This document shows, piece by piece, positions 17,013-26,346 of a stretch of 43,760 bases of DNA. The position numbers were made by a program, and so were the translations under genes. Numbering within the stretch: position 1 is the first letter of the stretch; the number at the start of each line of letters is the position of its first letter. This DNA is from Bacteroidota bacterium (GTDB taxonomy: Bacteria; Bacteroidota; Bacteroidia; NS11-12g; UBA955): NCBI GenBank assembly GCA_016868785.1, contig VGFS01000016.1, positions 1-43,760 of the forward strand, in the 5' to 3' direction. The notes under the pieces are model-generated. The model was not told the DNA's origin, ran no database searches, and was given only the letters and a program-made list of their open reading frames with translations.

Positions 17013-17504
17013 ATGGACAATCAACAATTGCTTTCTCATTTGGCCAATTTGCTCGGTGGTGAGCCCAATGCCCGAGAGGATCAATACGGTATGGTAAATG
17101 TGACCGTGCCTGCATCTTCATTGTTGGGATTGGTAGAAGGACTAAAAAACCAGCATCAGTTTATTTATCTCACAGACATTTGTGGGACACACTATCCTGA
17201 AAGAACGGGTGCTGAATTTGAGGTGGTGTATCATTTGCACAATTTGGTCGCCAATCTTCGCGTTAGAATAAAAGTAACCCTTCTAGAGTCATCACTCAAT
17301 GTCCCAACGCTGACAAACCTCTATGCAGGCGCCAATTGGATGGAAAGAGAAACTTTCGATTTCTATGGCATTCAATTCGAAGGTCACCCCGATTTGCGTA
17401 GAATTTTAAACATGGACGACATGGATTATCATCCCTTGCGCAAGCAATACGCTTTGGAGGATGAAACCCGCACAGATAAAAACGATACATTCTTTGGAAG
17501 ATGA
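17013..17504 (+). CDS. nuoC: NADH-quinone oxidoreductase subunit C
   Basis: 163 residues, the 30-kDa subunit of the hydrophilic arm, separate from NuoD rather than fused as in E. coli. The signature WMERETFDFYGI..EGHPDLRRIL is at about 109-132, followed by HPLRK. The stop overlaps the nuoD start in ATGA (17501-17504). Confidence 0.95.
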   Translation: MDNQQLLSHLANLLGGEPNAREDQYGMVNVTVPASSLLGLVEGLKNQHQFIYLTDICGTHYPERTGAEFEVVYHLHNLVANLRVRIKVTLLESSLNVPTLTNLYAGANWMERETFDFYGIQFEGHPDLRRILNMDDMDYHPLRKQYALEDETRTDKNDTFFGR

Positions 17505-18721
17505 ATGAAATAACGATTAAAAATACCGGACAAATCATCTCTACTGAGACCATCGATGGTGATATCGCTACGCTGAACTTAGGTCCTACACACCCCGCCA
17601 CGCATGGTATTTTCCAAAATATTTTGAAGGTCGACGGTGAGAGAATATTAAGTGCAGAACCTACTATTGGATACATTCACAGGGCTTTTGAAAAATTGGC
17701 CGAAAGACGACCTTACAATCAAATTACTCCAATCACTGACCGTCTGAACTATTGTTCGTCTCCGATAAACAATATTGGATGGCACATGACGGTTGAAAAA
17801 CTGGCAGGCATCGAGGTGCCCAAGCGCGTTGATTACATGCGGGTTATTGTGATGGAATTGGCTCGTATTGCCGATCACTTGGTGTGTAACTCTGTAATCG
17901 GGGTTGATACAGGTGCATTGACTGGATTCACCTACATGTTCCAAGAGCGTGAAAAAATCTACGAACTGTACGAAGAAATTTGCGGCGCCCGTCTAACAAC
18001 CAACGTAGGCAGAATAGGTGGGTTTGAGCGCGATTTTTCAGCCTCATTCCATGCCAAATTGAACAAGTTCTTGGAGGAATTCCCCGTGAATTTCGAAGAG
18101 TTTGATCGTTTGTTGACCAGAAATAGGATTTTCATGGACCGCGTTATTGGTGCAGGTCCTATCAAACCAGAACGGGCTCTAGAGTATAGTTTCTCAGGTC
18201 CCAATTTGCGTGCTGCAGGTGTAGATTACGATGTGCGCGTCATGAACCCCTACAGCAGCTATCAAGATTTTGACTTTGATATCCCCGTTGGAAAAGATGG
18301 TGACACTTACGATCGTTTCGTGGTGCGTCAGGAAGAAATACGTCAAAGTGTTAAAATCATTCGTCAAGCCCTGGAAAAGATGCCCTCTGGTGATTTCCAT
18401 GCAAACGTACCAGAATTCTATTTGCCTCCCAAAGAAGAGGTTTACCGAAGCATGGAATCGTTGATTTACCACTTTAAAATTGTCATGGGTGAAACGGCCA
18501 TCCCTGCGGGGGAGGTTTATCATGCCGTTGAAGGTGGAAACGGAGAGTTGGGTTATTATTTGGTGAGCGATGGCGGTAGAACCCCATATCGATTGCATTT
18601 TAGAAGACCTTGTTTTATCTATTATCAAGCTTACCCTGAAATGATTGTTGATTCTGTTCTCAGCGATGCGATTTTAACCATGAGCAGCATGAACATAATC
18701 GCCGGAGAGTTAGATGCCTAA
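17501..18721 (+). CDS. nuoD: NADH-quinone oxidoreductase subunit D
   Basis: 406 residues, the 49-kDa subunit that forms the quinone pocket with NuoB. Motifs: LGPTHPATHG near residues 26-35, IGYIHRAFEKLAE near 51-63, the NIGWHMTVEKL segment, and the C-terminal end DAILTMSSMNIIAGELDA. Full length for a stand-alone NuoD. Confidence 0.97.
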   Translation: MNEITIKNTGQIISTETIDGDIATLNLGPTHPATHGIFQNILKVDGERILSAEPTIGYIHRAFEKLAERRPYNQITPITDRLNYCSSPINNIGWHMTVEKLAGIEVPKRVDYMRVIVMELARIADHLVCNSVIGVDTGALTGFTYMFQEREKIYELYEEICGARLTTNVGRIGGFERDFSASFHAKLNKFLEEFPVNFEEFDRLLTRNRIFMDRVIGAGPIKPERALEYSFSGPNLRAAGVDYDVRVMNPYSSYQDFDFDIPVGKDGDTYDRFVVRQEEIRQSVKIIRQALEKMPSGDFHANVPEFYLPPKEEVYRSMESLIYHFKIVMGETAIPAGEVYHAVEGGNGELGYYLVSDGGRTPYRLHFRRPCFIYYQAYPEMIVDSVLSDAILTMSSMNIIAGELDA

Positions 18722-18733
18722 TTGTACATTGTT

Positions 18734-19267
18734 GTGAGTCAAGAAAATATTCAATTCCCAGAGCCTTTGTTACAGGAAGTTGCACGTCAAATTGCAAAAT
18801 TCCCCGAGGGCAAACAGAAAAGTTCCCTTCTGAGCGTGTTGCATTTGGCCCAAGCCCATTTTGGTTACTTGAGCGAACCTGTGATGGATTATGTGGCCCG
18901 ATTGCTGCATATATTGCCCATTGAAGTGTATGAGGTGGCTACATTCTATTCCATGTACGACATCAAACCCGTGGGTAAGGTAAAATTAGAGGTGTGTAGA
19001 ACAGGCCCATGTATGATTGAAGGTGCAGAGAAAATCGTTGCCTACATCGAAAATAAATTGGGTATCAAGGACGGTGAAACCACTCCAGATGGCCTGTTTA
19101 CCCTAAAAACCGTGGAATGCTTGGGTGCCTGTGGATACGCACCCATGTTACAAGCGGGAGAAAAATTCCACGAACACCTCACAGAGGCCAAAGTGGATGA
19201 ACTCATTGAACAATATCGCAAGAATCCAATTGCCAATTATCTGGGACTAGAAAATTATGGATCGTAA
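18734..19267 (+). CDS. nuoE: NADH-quinone oxidoreductase subunit E
   Basis: 177 residues from a GTG at 18734 giving MSQENIQF; a TTG at 18722 directly after the nuoD stop is in the same frame, and no in-frame ATG exists. Binds the 2Fe-2S cluster N1a: CRTGPC (Cys88, Cys93) and CLGAC (Cys129, Cys133). Part of the NADH-oxidising module with NuoF. It overlaps nuoF by 11 nt. Confidence 0.93.
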   Translation: MSQENIQFPEPLLQEVARQIAKFPEGKQKSSLLSVLHLAQAHFGYLSEPVMDYVARLLHILPIEVYEVATFYSMYDIKPVGKVKLEVCRTGPCMIEGAEKIVAYIENKLGIKDGETTPDGLFTLKTVECLGACGYAPMLQAGEKFHEHLTEAKVDELIEQYRKNPIANYLGLENYGS

Positions 19268-20609
19268 ATTACTGTTAGAACATATTGGTGTTGAAGGCAT
19301 TCATACCCACGATGTATACCGCAAAAATGGTGGTTACAAAGCGGTAGAGAAGGCCCTGAAAAGCATGTCGCCCGACGATGTCGTAGAGGAAGTCAAAAAA
19401 TCCGGACTTCGTGGTAGGGGTGGTGCTGGTTTTCCAACAGGGATGAAATGGAGTTTTATCGCCAAACCCGAAGGTGTACCTCGCCACTTGTTATGCAATG
19501 CCGATGAAAGTGAACCTGGAACTTTCAAAGACCGTTATTTGATGGAGAAAATCCCTCACTTGTTGATTGAGGGTATGATCTTGTCGTCTTATGCCTTAGG
19601 ATGCAATCAATCCTACATCTATATCCGTGGTGAATACATGTTTGTGTTGCAAATCCTTGAAAAAGCCATCGCCGAGGCCTATGCCAATGGATGGTTAGGG
19701 AAAAACATCAAAGGCAGCGGTTTTGATTTGGATTTAGCAGTAAGCACCGGTGCAGGTGCCTACATCTGCGGAGAAGAAACGGCGCTGATCGAAAGCTTGG
19801 AGGGCAAACGTGGAAATCCTCGCATCAAGCCGCCATTCCCTGCGGTGAAAGGATTGTGGGATCGTCCTACCGTTGTTAATAACGTAGAGACCATCGCCGC
19901 AGTAGTGCCTATTGTCAATGATGGTGGAGGTGCTTACGCCCAGATTGGGTTGGGTAGAAGCACTGGAACAAAATTAATCAGTGCCTCAGGAAACGTAAAC
20001 AATCCGGGTGTCTATGAAATTACTTTGGGATTGTCGGTAGAGGAATTTATTTACAGCGATCAATATTTGGGAGGCATTAAAAACGGCAAAAAACTCAAGG
20101 CCTGCGTGCCAGGAGGTTCTTCCGTTCCAATTTTACCCCATTACCTGGTGTGCAAAACCGCCACCGGCGAAGATCGTTTGATGACCTATGAAAGTTTGTC
20201 GGAAGGTGGATTTGCCACAGGAAGTATGTTGGGTTCTGGTGGATTCATCGTGTATGATGAAGACCAGTGCATCGTAAGAAATACCTGGAATTTCACCCGT
20301 TTCTATCATCATGAAAGCTGTGGACAATGCAGTCCTTGTAGAGAAGGTACAGGCTGGATGGAAAAAGTATTGCATCGTCTAGAATACGGACATGGAAAGA
20401 TGGAAGACATCGACCTACTTTGGGATATTCAACGCAAAATCGAGGGGAATACCATTTGTCCTTTGGGTGATGCGGCCGCTTGGCCCGTTGCCGCAGCAAT
20501 CCGTCATTTCCGCGAAGAATTTGAATGGCACGTAAAAGAGCCGAAGTTATGTATGACTAAGAATTATGGCTTGGTTACTGAAAAAACATTTGAGACAGTT
20601 AACGGATAA
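19257..20609 (+). CDS. nuoF: NADH-quinone oxidoreductase subunit F
   Basis: 450 residues, the subunit that binds NADH and FMN. GRGGAGFPTGMKW at 53-65 is the nucleotide-binding glycine loop, and YICGEETALIESLEG is the FMN/NADH region. Cluster N3 ligands are Cys355, Cys358, Cys361 (SCGQCSPC) and Cys401 (NTICPLGD). Start ATG lies inside the end of nuoE. Confidence 0.97.
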   Translation: MDRKLLLEHIGVEGIHTHDVYRKNGGYKAVEKALKSMSPDDVVEEVKKSGLRGRGGAGFPTGMKWSFIAKPEGVPRHLLCNADESEPGTFKDRYLMEKIPHLLIEGMILSSYALGCNQSYIYIRGEYMFVLQILEKAIAEAYANGWLGKNIKGSGFDLDLAVSTGAGAYICGEETALIESLEGKRGNPRIKPPFPAVKGLWDRPTVVNNVETIAAVVPIVNDGGGAYAQIGLGRSTGTKLISASGNVNNPGVYEITLGLSVEEFIYSDQYLGGIKNGKKLKACVPGGSSVPILPHYLVCKTATGEDRLMTYESLSEGGFATGSMLGSGGFIVYDEDQCIVRNTWNFTRFYHHESCGQCSPCREGTGWMEKVLHRLEYGHGKMEDIDLLWDIQRKIEGNTICPLGDAAAWPVAAAIRHFREEFEWHVKEPKLCMTKNYGLVTEKTFETVNG

Positions 20610-20611
20610 TT

Positions 20612-21580
20612 ATGTCAGAAACGAATCCAAAATTTACTGTAACCATTGATGGACAATCGGTTCAAGTGGATCCAGGTACCACCATTTTGAATGCAGCGCG
20701 CATGATTGGTGGCGACGTGCCCCCCCCAGCAATGTGTTACTATAGCAGTTTGAAAGGCAGTGGAGGAAAATGTAGAACCTGTTTGGTGGAAGTGAGCAAG
20801 GGCTCTGAAAAAGACCCTCGCCCGATGCCCAAATTGGTCGCGAGTTGCTCAACCACCGTCATGGATGGAATGGAAGTTAAAAATAAGTCCAGCGAAAAAG
20901 TCATCGACGCCCGCGCAGGAGTTGTTGAAATGCTGCTCATTAACCATCCCTTGGATTGCCCAGTTTGTGATCAAGCAGGAGAGTGTCACTTGCAAGATTT
21001 GGCCTATGAACATGGTAAAAGCAACACGCGTTACGAGTTTGAGCGCAGAACGTTCGACAAAGTAGACATCGGGGAGTACATCAAATTGCACATGACCCGC
21101 TGTATTTTGTGCTACCGTTGTGTATATGTAGCCAACCAACTTACGGAACAGCGCGAACATGGCGTTCTAAAACGCGGTGACGCAGCAGAAATCGGCACCT
21201 ACATCGAAAAGAGTCTTAAAAATGAATTCATCGGTAACGTAATCGATGTTTGTCCCGTTGGTGCATTGACCGATAAAACTTTCCGATTCCGTTCCCGTGT
21301 GTGGTACACCAAACCCATGGACGCCCATCGCGAGTGTAAATGCTGCTCAGGAAAAGCCGTTGTGTGGATGATAGGAGATGAAATTGCCCGTGTAACCGCA
21401 CGCAAAGACCAATACGGTGAGGTGAAAGAGTTTATCTGCAACGAATGTCGCTTTGAAAAGAAGGGCAAAGCAGATTGGACGATCGAAGGACCCCGTCACA
21501 TAGACCGTTCATCGGTTATTTCTGCCAACCATTATGAGGTAGATGCCCCTGAACATACTCCATTGCTAAACAAAGCCTAA
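20612..21580 (+). CDS. nuoG: NADH-quinone oxidoreductase subunit G, short form
   Basis: 322 residues, versus about 900 in E. coli. Kept: the 2Fe-2S ligands Cys42, Cys54, Cys57, Cys79; the N5 set His112, Cys116, Cys119, Cys125; the N4 set Cys164, Cys167, Cys170, Cys214; and a Cys-rich remnant of the N7-type domain (Cys242, 244, 245, 276, 279). The molybdopterin-like domain is absent. nuoH starts 3 nt after the stop, so this is not a broken gene. Short NuoG proteins are usual in Bacteroidota. An 8-C run lies at 20720-20727. Confidence 0.93.
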   Translation: MSETNPKFTVTIDGQSVQVDPGTTILNAARMIGGDVPPPAMCYYSSLKGSGGKCRTCLVEVSKGSEKDPRPMPKLVASCSTTVMDGMEVKNKSSEKVIDARAGVVEMLLINHPLDCPVCDQAGECHLQDLAYEHGKSNTRYEFERRTFDKVDIGEYIKLHMTRCILCYRCVYVANQLTEQREHGVLKRGDAAEIGTYIEKSLKNEFIGNVIDVCPVGALTDKTFRFRSRVWYTKPMDAHRECKCCSGKAVVWMIGDEIARVTARKDQYGEVKEFICNECRFEKKGKADWTIEGPRHIDRSSVISANHYEVDAPEHTPLLNKA

Positions 21581-21583
21581 ACC

Positions 21584-22615
21584 ATGGATAGTGCATTATT
21601 TTTAGAGAAACTGATCTTGATTGTGGTCATCTTGGCAATTACCTTGGTGATGGCGTTGTACTTCACCTTTGGGGAGCGAAAAATTGCCGCGTTTTTCCAA
21701 GATCGCTTGGGTCCGAACAGGGTAGGTCCTTTCGGCTTGCTGCAGCCGTTTGCCGATGGAGGTAAGTTGCTATTTAAAGAAGAAATTATTCCCAAAAATG
21801 CCGAAAAATGGTTGTTTATTTTGGGACCTGGAATCGCCATGATCGTAGCCACTATTACCAGTGCGGTGATTCCTTGGGGTACCTCTTTGCCCATTTTCGG
21901 TAGAGATGTTCAGTTGCAAGTGGCCGATGTTAACATCGGAGTACTTTATATCATGGGTATTGTAAGCATTGGCGTTTACGGCATCATGATTGGTGGATGG
22001 GCTTCCAACAACAAATATTCCTTGTATGGTGCCATTCGGGCGAGTGCACAAATGATTAGTTATGAATTGAGCATGGGATTGGCTTTAATCGCGGTTGTGA
22101 TGATGAGCGGTACCTTGAGCTTGCGCGAAATGGTTGAACAACAAGTCGGTTTGAACTGGAATGTTTGGTACCAACCCCTCGGATTTATTTTGTTCTTAAC
22201 CTGCGCCTTGGCTGAATGTAACCGCGCACCGTTTGATTTGGCGGAATGTGAAACAGAATTGATTGGTGGTTACCATGTAGAATACTCGTCTATGAAATTG
22301 GGTTTCTACTTGTTTTCTGAGTATATCAACATGTTTATTTCGAGCGCAGTTATGGCCTGTGTTTATTTTGGGGGATACAATTTCCCAGGCATGCACTTGA
22401 TTTCAGACCCCATGATTCTTGGAATTGCCCAAGTAGCAGTCATGTTTGCAAAAATCTTCTTCTTCGTATTTCTGTTTATGTGGATTCGCTGGACATTGCC
22501 TCGTTTCCGTTACGATCAGTTAATGCGATTGGGATGGAAAGCCATGATTCCATTGGCACTCTTGAATATGTTGGCTACAGGTGCAGTGTCACTGTTCAAT
22601 AGTCAAGGATTTTAA
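21584..22615 (+). CDS. nuoH: NADH-quinone oxidoreductase subunit H
   Basis: 343 residues with eight membrane segments; joins the quinone site to the membrane arm. Signatures: GERKIAAFFQDRLGPNRVGPFGLLQPFADG near residues 27-57 (split here only for length), ECNRAPFDLAE and GYHVEYSSMKL. It is the last nuo gene in the window and is followed 26 nt later by a terminator. Confidence 0.97.
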   Translation: MDSALFLEKLILIVVILAITLVMALYFTFGERKIAAFFQDRLGPNRVGPFGLLQPFADGGKLLFKEEIIPKNAEKWLFILGPGIAMIVATITSAVIPWGTSLPIFGRDVQLQVADVNIGVLYIMGIVSIGVYGIMIGGWASNNKYSLYGAIRASAQMISYELSMGLALIAVVMMSGTLSLREMVEQQVGLNWNVWYQPLGFILFLTCALAECNRAPFDLAECETELIGGYHVEYSSMKLGFYLFSEYINMFISSAVMACVYFGGYNFPGMHLISDPMILGIAQVAVMFAKIFFFVFLFMWIRWTLPRFRYDQLMRLGWKAMIPLALLNMLATGAVSLFNSQGF

Positions 22616-22641
22616 ATATTCTTAAAATATCAGATGATACC

Positions 22642-22668
22642 AAAGAGGGAAGCAATTCCCTCTTTTTT
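22642..22668. terminator. Terminator between nuoH and murF
   Basis: A 10-bp stem (AAAGAGGGAA with TTCCCTCTTT) closed by a GCAA tetraloop and followed by a T run. The A run on the other side makes it work for convergent murF as well; the murF stop lies at its edge. Confidence 0.85.
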
Positions 22669-23986
22669 ATGCAGGCTTGAAATGTTCTAGTACACGTTCC
22701 ATCTTAATGCCTCTACTGCCTTTGATAAAGGCGAAATTCGTATCAATGGGATGAGTGTCTAACCAAGCCAGTAAGGCGTCCATCGTTTCAAAGCGATAGG
22801 GGTGCTGTGGACAAGCGGCACAAAACTCCGGACCTACCAAGTATGTATTTCCTTGAATATTCAATTCACAGCAAAGGGTGTACAGCGCCTGATGTTCGGC
22901 TGGGGAATGTTCTCCCAATTCCAACATATCGCCGAGAAAAAATGCTTTACTACCCGAAATGGTGGAGAAGCTTTGAATTGCCACCGACATCGAACTGGGA
23001 TTGGCATTGTAAGCGTCTAAGAAGATTTGGGCATTGCCGATGGTCCTCCATTCACTGCGGTTATTGGTGGGTTTATAAGTGCACGCTCGTTCCATGGCCA
23101 CCGCAGGGTTCAAGCCCAAATTCATGGCCACCGCCGCGCCAAACAACAAATTGTACGTGTTGTAACGACCGCTCAGCGGGGAAGTATATCGACCGATTAA
23201 TTGTCCGTTAGCATAAAAATCAAACACCAACTCCGGCATTTCAGCATGAATGTGCGCGTAAAGATTGGCTTGACTATCGGTGAGCGACAATGTGATTTTC
23301 GTATTCAATCGCTTCGACATGGACGCCAGCCAAGGGTCATCGATGTTTACGATACCCATTGCTTGATTTTTAATGACACTGGCAAATACTTCACTTTCCT
23401 CTTTGGCAATCGCTTCTAGGCTGCCAAACCCATCTAAATGCTCTTTGCCGATGTTTGTGATGAGTCCAATATCTGTTAGGATCAATTCGCACAACACAGC
23501 CATTTCACCCGGGTGATTGGTACCCATTTCAACCACTGCAAATTCATGATCGGGTCTCAAGCTCAACAAGGTTAGGGGAACTCCAATGTGGTTGTTCCAA
23601 TTTCCGGGGGTTGCCAAAGTTTGGGCCATTCCATCTAAGATAGTTTTGATTACTTCTTTGGTGGTGGTTTTGCCATTACTTCCGCCCACCATGATTTTCT
23701 TTGCAGGCATCAAAGCTGCATGCTTTTTGGCCAATAACTGTAGAGCTTGGGTGGTATCCTTCACCCAAATAAATCGACCATCATTTTTCAGTGATTCGTG
23801 ATCAACAATTACAGCACGCGCTCCTTGCTCATAAGCGTTAGCGGCAAATGCATTTCCATCGAACTTTTCTCCCCGAATACAAAAGAAAACATCGCCCGCT
23901 TTTAACGCCCGTGAGTCAGTACAGATTTGGTATTGAGATGCAACAAAATGCCCGTAAATCGCATCTATCAGATCGGAAATCAACAT
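22667..23986 (-). CDS. murF: UDP-MurNAc-tripeptide--D-Ala-D-Ala ligase
   Basis: 439 residues; adds D-Ala-D-Ala to the peptidoglycan precursor in the cytoplasm. Mur-ligase ATP loop GGSNGKTTTKE from residue 101, WNNHIGVPLTLL near 131, the EMGTNHPGE segment and DAYNANPSSM follow in order. A TAGGTTTG box ends 4 nt before the ATG. It stands alone here, away from the other mur genes. Confidence 0.95.
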   Translation of the reverse strand: MLISDLIDAIYGHFVASQYQICTDSRALKAGDVFFCIRGEKFDGNAFAANAYEQGARAVIVDHESLKNDGRFIWVKDTTQALQLLAKKHAALMPAKKIMVGGSNGKTTTKEVIKTILDGMAQTLATPGNWNNHIGVPLTLLSLRPDHEFAVVEMGTNHPGEMAVLCELILTDIGLITNIGKEHLDGFGSLEAIAKEESEVFASVIKNQAMGIVNIDDPWLASMSKRLNTKITLSLTDSQANLYAHIHAEMPELVFDFYANGQLIGRYTSPLSGRYNTYNLLFGAAVAMNLGLNPAVAMERACTYKPTNNRSEWRTIGNAQIFLDAYNANPSSMSVAIQSFSTISGSKAFFLGDMLELGEHSPAEHQALYTLCCELNIQGNTYLVGPEFCAACPQHPYRFETMDALLAWLDTHPIDTNFAFIKGSRGIKMERVLEHFKPA

Positions 23987-23990
23987 AATT

Positions 23991-23998
23991 CAAACCTA
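23991..23998 (-). promoter_or_regulatory. TAnnTTTG -7 box before murF
   Basis: Minus strand TAGGTTTG, exact consensus, 4 nt before the murF ATG; same octamer and distance as at dapB. Confidence 0.45.
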
Positions 23999-24062
23999 AC
24001 TGAAATTTGCAAATTCCATAGAACAAGAAATCCCCAAAACGAATAATGTCTAATTCATACTG

Positions 24063-24070
24063 TATCTTTA
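24063..24070 (+). promoter_or_regulatory. Near-consensus -7 box before FG-GAP protein gene
   Basis: TATCTTTA has one mismatch to TAnnTTTG and ends 5 nt before the ATG at 24076. It lies downstream of the first in-frame ATG (24046), which argues for the start at 24076. Confidence 0.35.
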
Positions 24071-24075
24071 CAAAA

Positions 24076-26346
24076 ATGGTCAAAAAATACGCCCTAATAC
24101 TACTCTTGTTTTTCGGAATCGTTGATGCCCAAGCGCAATTTAATTATCGCTTGAATACTACAGGCTTTCGGGTGTTTGATGGCAACTTCGAAATAGAAAG
24201 TCCATTTTGGGGTGGTTTTAATTCCCCACAATTTCAACCGTTCGATTTAAATGGCGATAAACAAATGGATGTCATCGTTTTTGACCGATATGATTCCAAA
24301 ATATTACCGTTTGTGCGTCAAAGCAATGATGTCTTTCAATATGCTCCAGAATACACGGCTAGGCTTCCCAAAGGGTTGTATTACTACAAAACAGCGGATT
24401 TGAATTCAGACGGGGAATTGGATATTTTCACCCTCTCTGAGAGCAGCAACTTGCTCATCTACATCAATAAAACTACCCCTGGCACCAACAATTTAAAGTT
24501 TTTGGATTTGGGTCCATGGTATTACCGAAATCAGTTCGATTCTACCCAACCCATTCTATATAACCCATTGAGTTTTTCTAAGTTTGATTTGCCGGAGATT
24601 TCTGACATTGATGGGGATGGGGACCTCGATATCCTTTCCTACGACCAAGGAAACTATACGTATCGATTGTTCAAAGATGTAAGGGCAGAGAAAGGGTGGA
24701 GCCGAGATACTTTTGAATTCCAAATCATGGATATATGTTTTGGTTTTTTCAATGAAGGTTTCGATAACTCAATCGCTTTAGGCGAATGTCCTTACCAAGA
24801 TAAATTGAAGCCCAGACATACCGGCGGAGCCTCTTGCTTTATGTATGATTCGGACGCGGATGGCGACAAAGAATTGGTCATCTCAAACATTGGTTTTCCC
24901 AGATTTACCTTTTTAAAGAATGGAAAGTCTCAAGCTAAGTCGTATTATGATACCATAGTTTCAGTGGATACCATATTCCCACAAAATACCGTAGCCGCGA
25001 ATCAAATGTTATTTCCTGCAGGTTACTACTTAGACATTTCAGGCGATGGGGTGCAAGACTTAGTAATTGCGCCGAATAACTTCACCGATGTGAAGGAAAC
25101 CCAACAAATTTGGTATTACAAGAACAAAGGACAATTTAATAAGCCATCTTTTGAATTGGTTAAGACCAATTTGTTTTCTGAAAAAACGTTGGATTTAGGT
25201 GCGAGAAGCGCACCAGTTTTTGTCGATGTAGACGCCGATGGAGACCAAGATTTGCTGGTTGCGTCCAATGGAGACTATTCCCAAACCAATGGTTTAGCCG
25301 ATCGATTGACATTATTTAGAAATACAGGCACCACCACAGCGCCCAAATTTGAATTGGTTGATAAAGACTATCTCAATTTTTCGCAATACAAATTCAGGCA
25401 TGCAATACCCAATGTAGGCGACGTAGATGGAGATGGAGATCTTGATTTGTTGGTGGGTACACTGAAAGGTAAGTTGGCCTATTTCAATAATTCTGCAGGA
25501 CCTGGCAAACCTGTGGTATGGAATTTAGTGGATTCCAATTTACTTGGACATCAACTCAATTTTGATGAATCGAATGCTTCCCCTTGTGTATATGACCACA
25601 ACAAAGATGGGAAAATGGACATTTTGGTTGGATATTACAACGGACGTGTTTCCTTGTTCGAGTGCACATCAGTTAACCCGTTGACGTATATTGAAAAATC
25701 AAAAAATGCTTGGGGAGCCAGAGGCAATGAATGGCGCAGCGATGTTTTCCCTCAGGAATGGAAAGCTTTCGGATATGCCTCACCCCGAATTTATGATGCA
25801 AATGGCGATGGCAAAGTTGAAATGATCGTAGGAACTGCATATGGTTACAGTCGATTGTATACCATTGATAGTCACCCGTATACCGATTCTTTATTTGCTG
25901 ACACTACCTGGTTTTACGAAAAGAAATTTGCCGATTCAGTATTGCCATCGATGGGTTCAAGAATTATCCCCGCCTTTGCCGAACTTACTGGTGATTCATT
26001 GATGGAGGCGGTTTTTGGTCTGGGCAGAGGGGGATTACAATGGGCCAGTTCACTGAATGCTAAGAAGCCCTTGATCGGCACAGAGAAAATCAGCAAAATA
26101 GACATTACTCTTTACCCCAATCCAACCAAAACGGTCGTGAATATTCAACGAAGCAATGTCTTTCAAAGTCAATTGTTAGTGAAAGTGTATAACCTGCAGC
26201 AGGATTTGGTTTACCAAACGCAACTATTGCCGCATGAAAATGGGGTAGGAATACCCGTGGAAAATTGGTCTTCGGGCGTCTATTGGGTTAAAGTTCAAGA
26301 TGAAAACGGCTACAATGCCAACTTGAAATTTGTTAAACTGCCCTAA
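24076..26346 (+). CDS. FG-GAP/VCBS repeat surface protein with T9SS sorting domain
   Basis: 756 residues from the ATG at 24076, which begins a clear signal peptide (VKKYALILLLFFG). Nine calcium-loop-like repeats of the FG-GAP/VCBS kind are visible, such as DIDGDGDLDILS, DVDADGDQDLLVA, DVDGDGDLDLLVG, DHNKDGKMDILVG and DANGDGKVEMIVG, which suggest a beta-propeller. The C terminus is a type A type IX secretion domain (LYPNPTK, then SGVYWVKV and FVKL). Probably anchored at the cell surface; ligand unknown. Its last 14 nt overlap the convergent ABC gene. Confidence 0.88.
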   Translation: MVKKYALILLLFFGIVDAQAQFNYRLNTTGFRVFDGNFEIESPFWGGFNSPQFQPFDLNGDKQMDVIVFDRYDSKILPFVRQSNDVFQYAPEYTARLPKGLYYYKTADLNSDGELDIFTLSESSNLLIYINKTTPGTNNLKFLDLGPWYYRNQFDSTQPILYNPLSFSKFDLPEISDIDGDGDLDILSYDQGNYTYRLFKDVRAEKGWSRDTFEFQIMDICFGFFNEGFDNSIALGECPYQDKLKPRHTGGASCFMYDSDADGDKELVISNIGFPRFTFLKNGKSQAKSYYDTIVSVDTIFPQNTVAANQMLFPAGYYLDISGDGVQDLVIAPNNFTDVKETQQIWYYKNKGQFNKPSFELVKTNLFSEKTLDLGARSAPVFVDVDADGDQDLLVASNGDYSQTNGLADRLTLFRNTGTTTAPKFELVDKDYLNFSQYKFRHAIPNVGDVDGDGDLDLLVGTLKGKLAYFNNSAGPGKPVVWNLVDSNLLGHQLNFDESNASPCVYDHNKDGKMDILVGYYNGRVSLFECTSVNPLTYIEKSKNAWGARGNEWRSDVFPQEWKAFGYASPRIYDANGDGKVEMIVGTAYGYSRLYTIDSHPYTDSLFADTTWFYEKKFADSVLPSMGSRIIPAFAELTGDSLMEAVFGLGRGGLQWASSLNAKKPLIGTEKISKIDITLYPNPTKTVVNIQRSNVFQSQLLVKVYNLQQDLVYQTQLLPHENGVGIPVENWSSGVYWVKVQDENGYNANLKFVKLP

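Noticed and set aside
20612-21580. nuoG as a truncated pseudogene
   Set aside because: nuoH follows after 3 nt with no remnant of the lost domain, and the short form is usual in this phylum.
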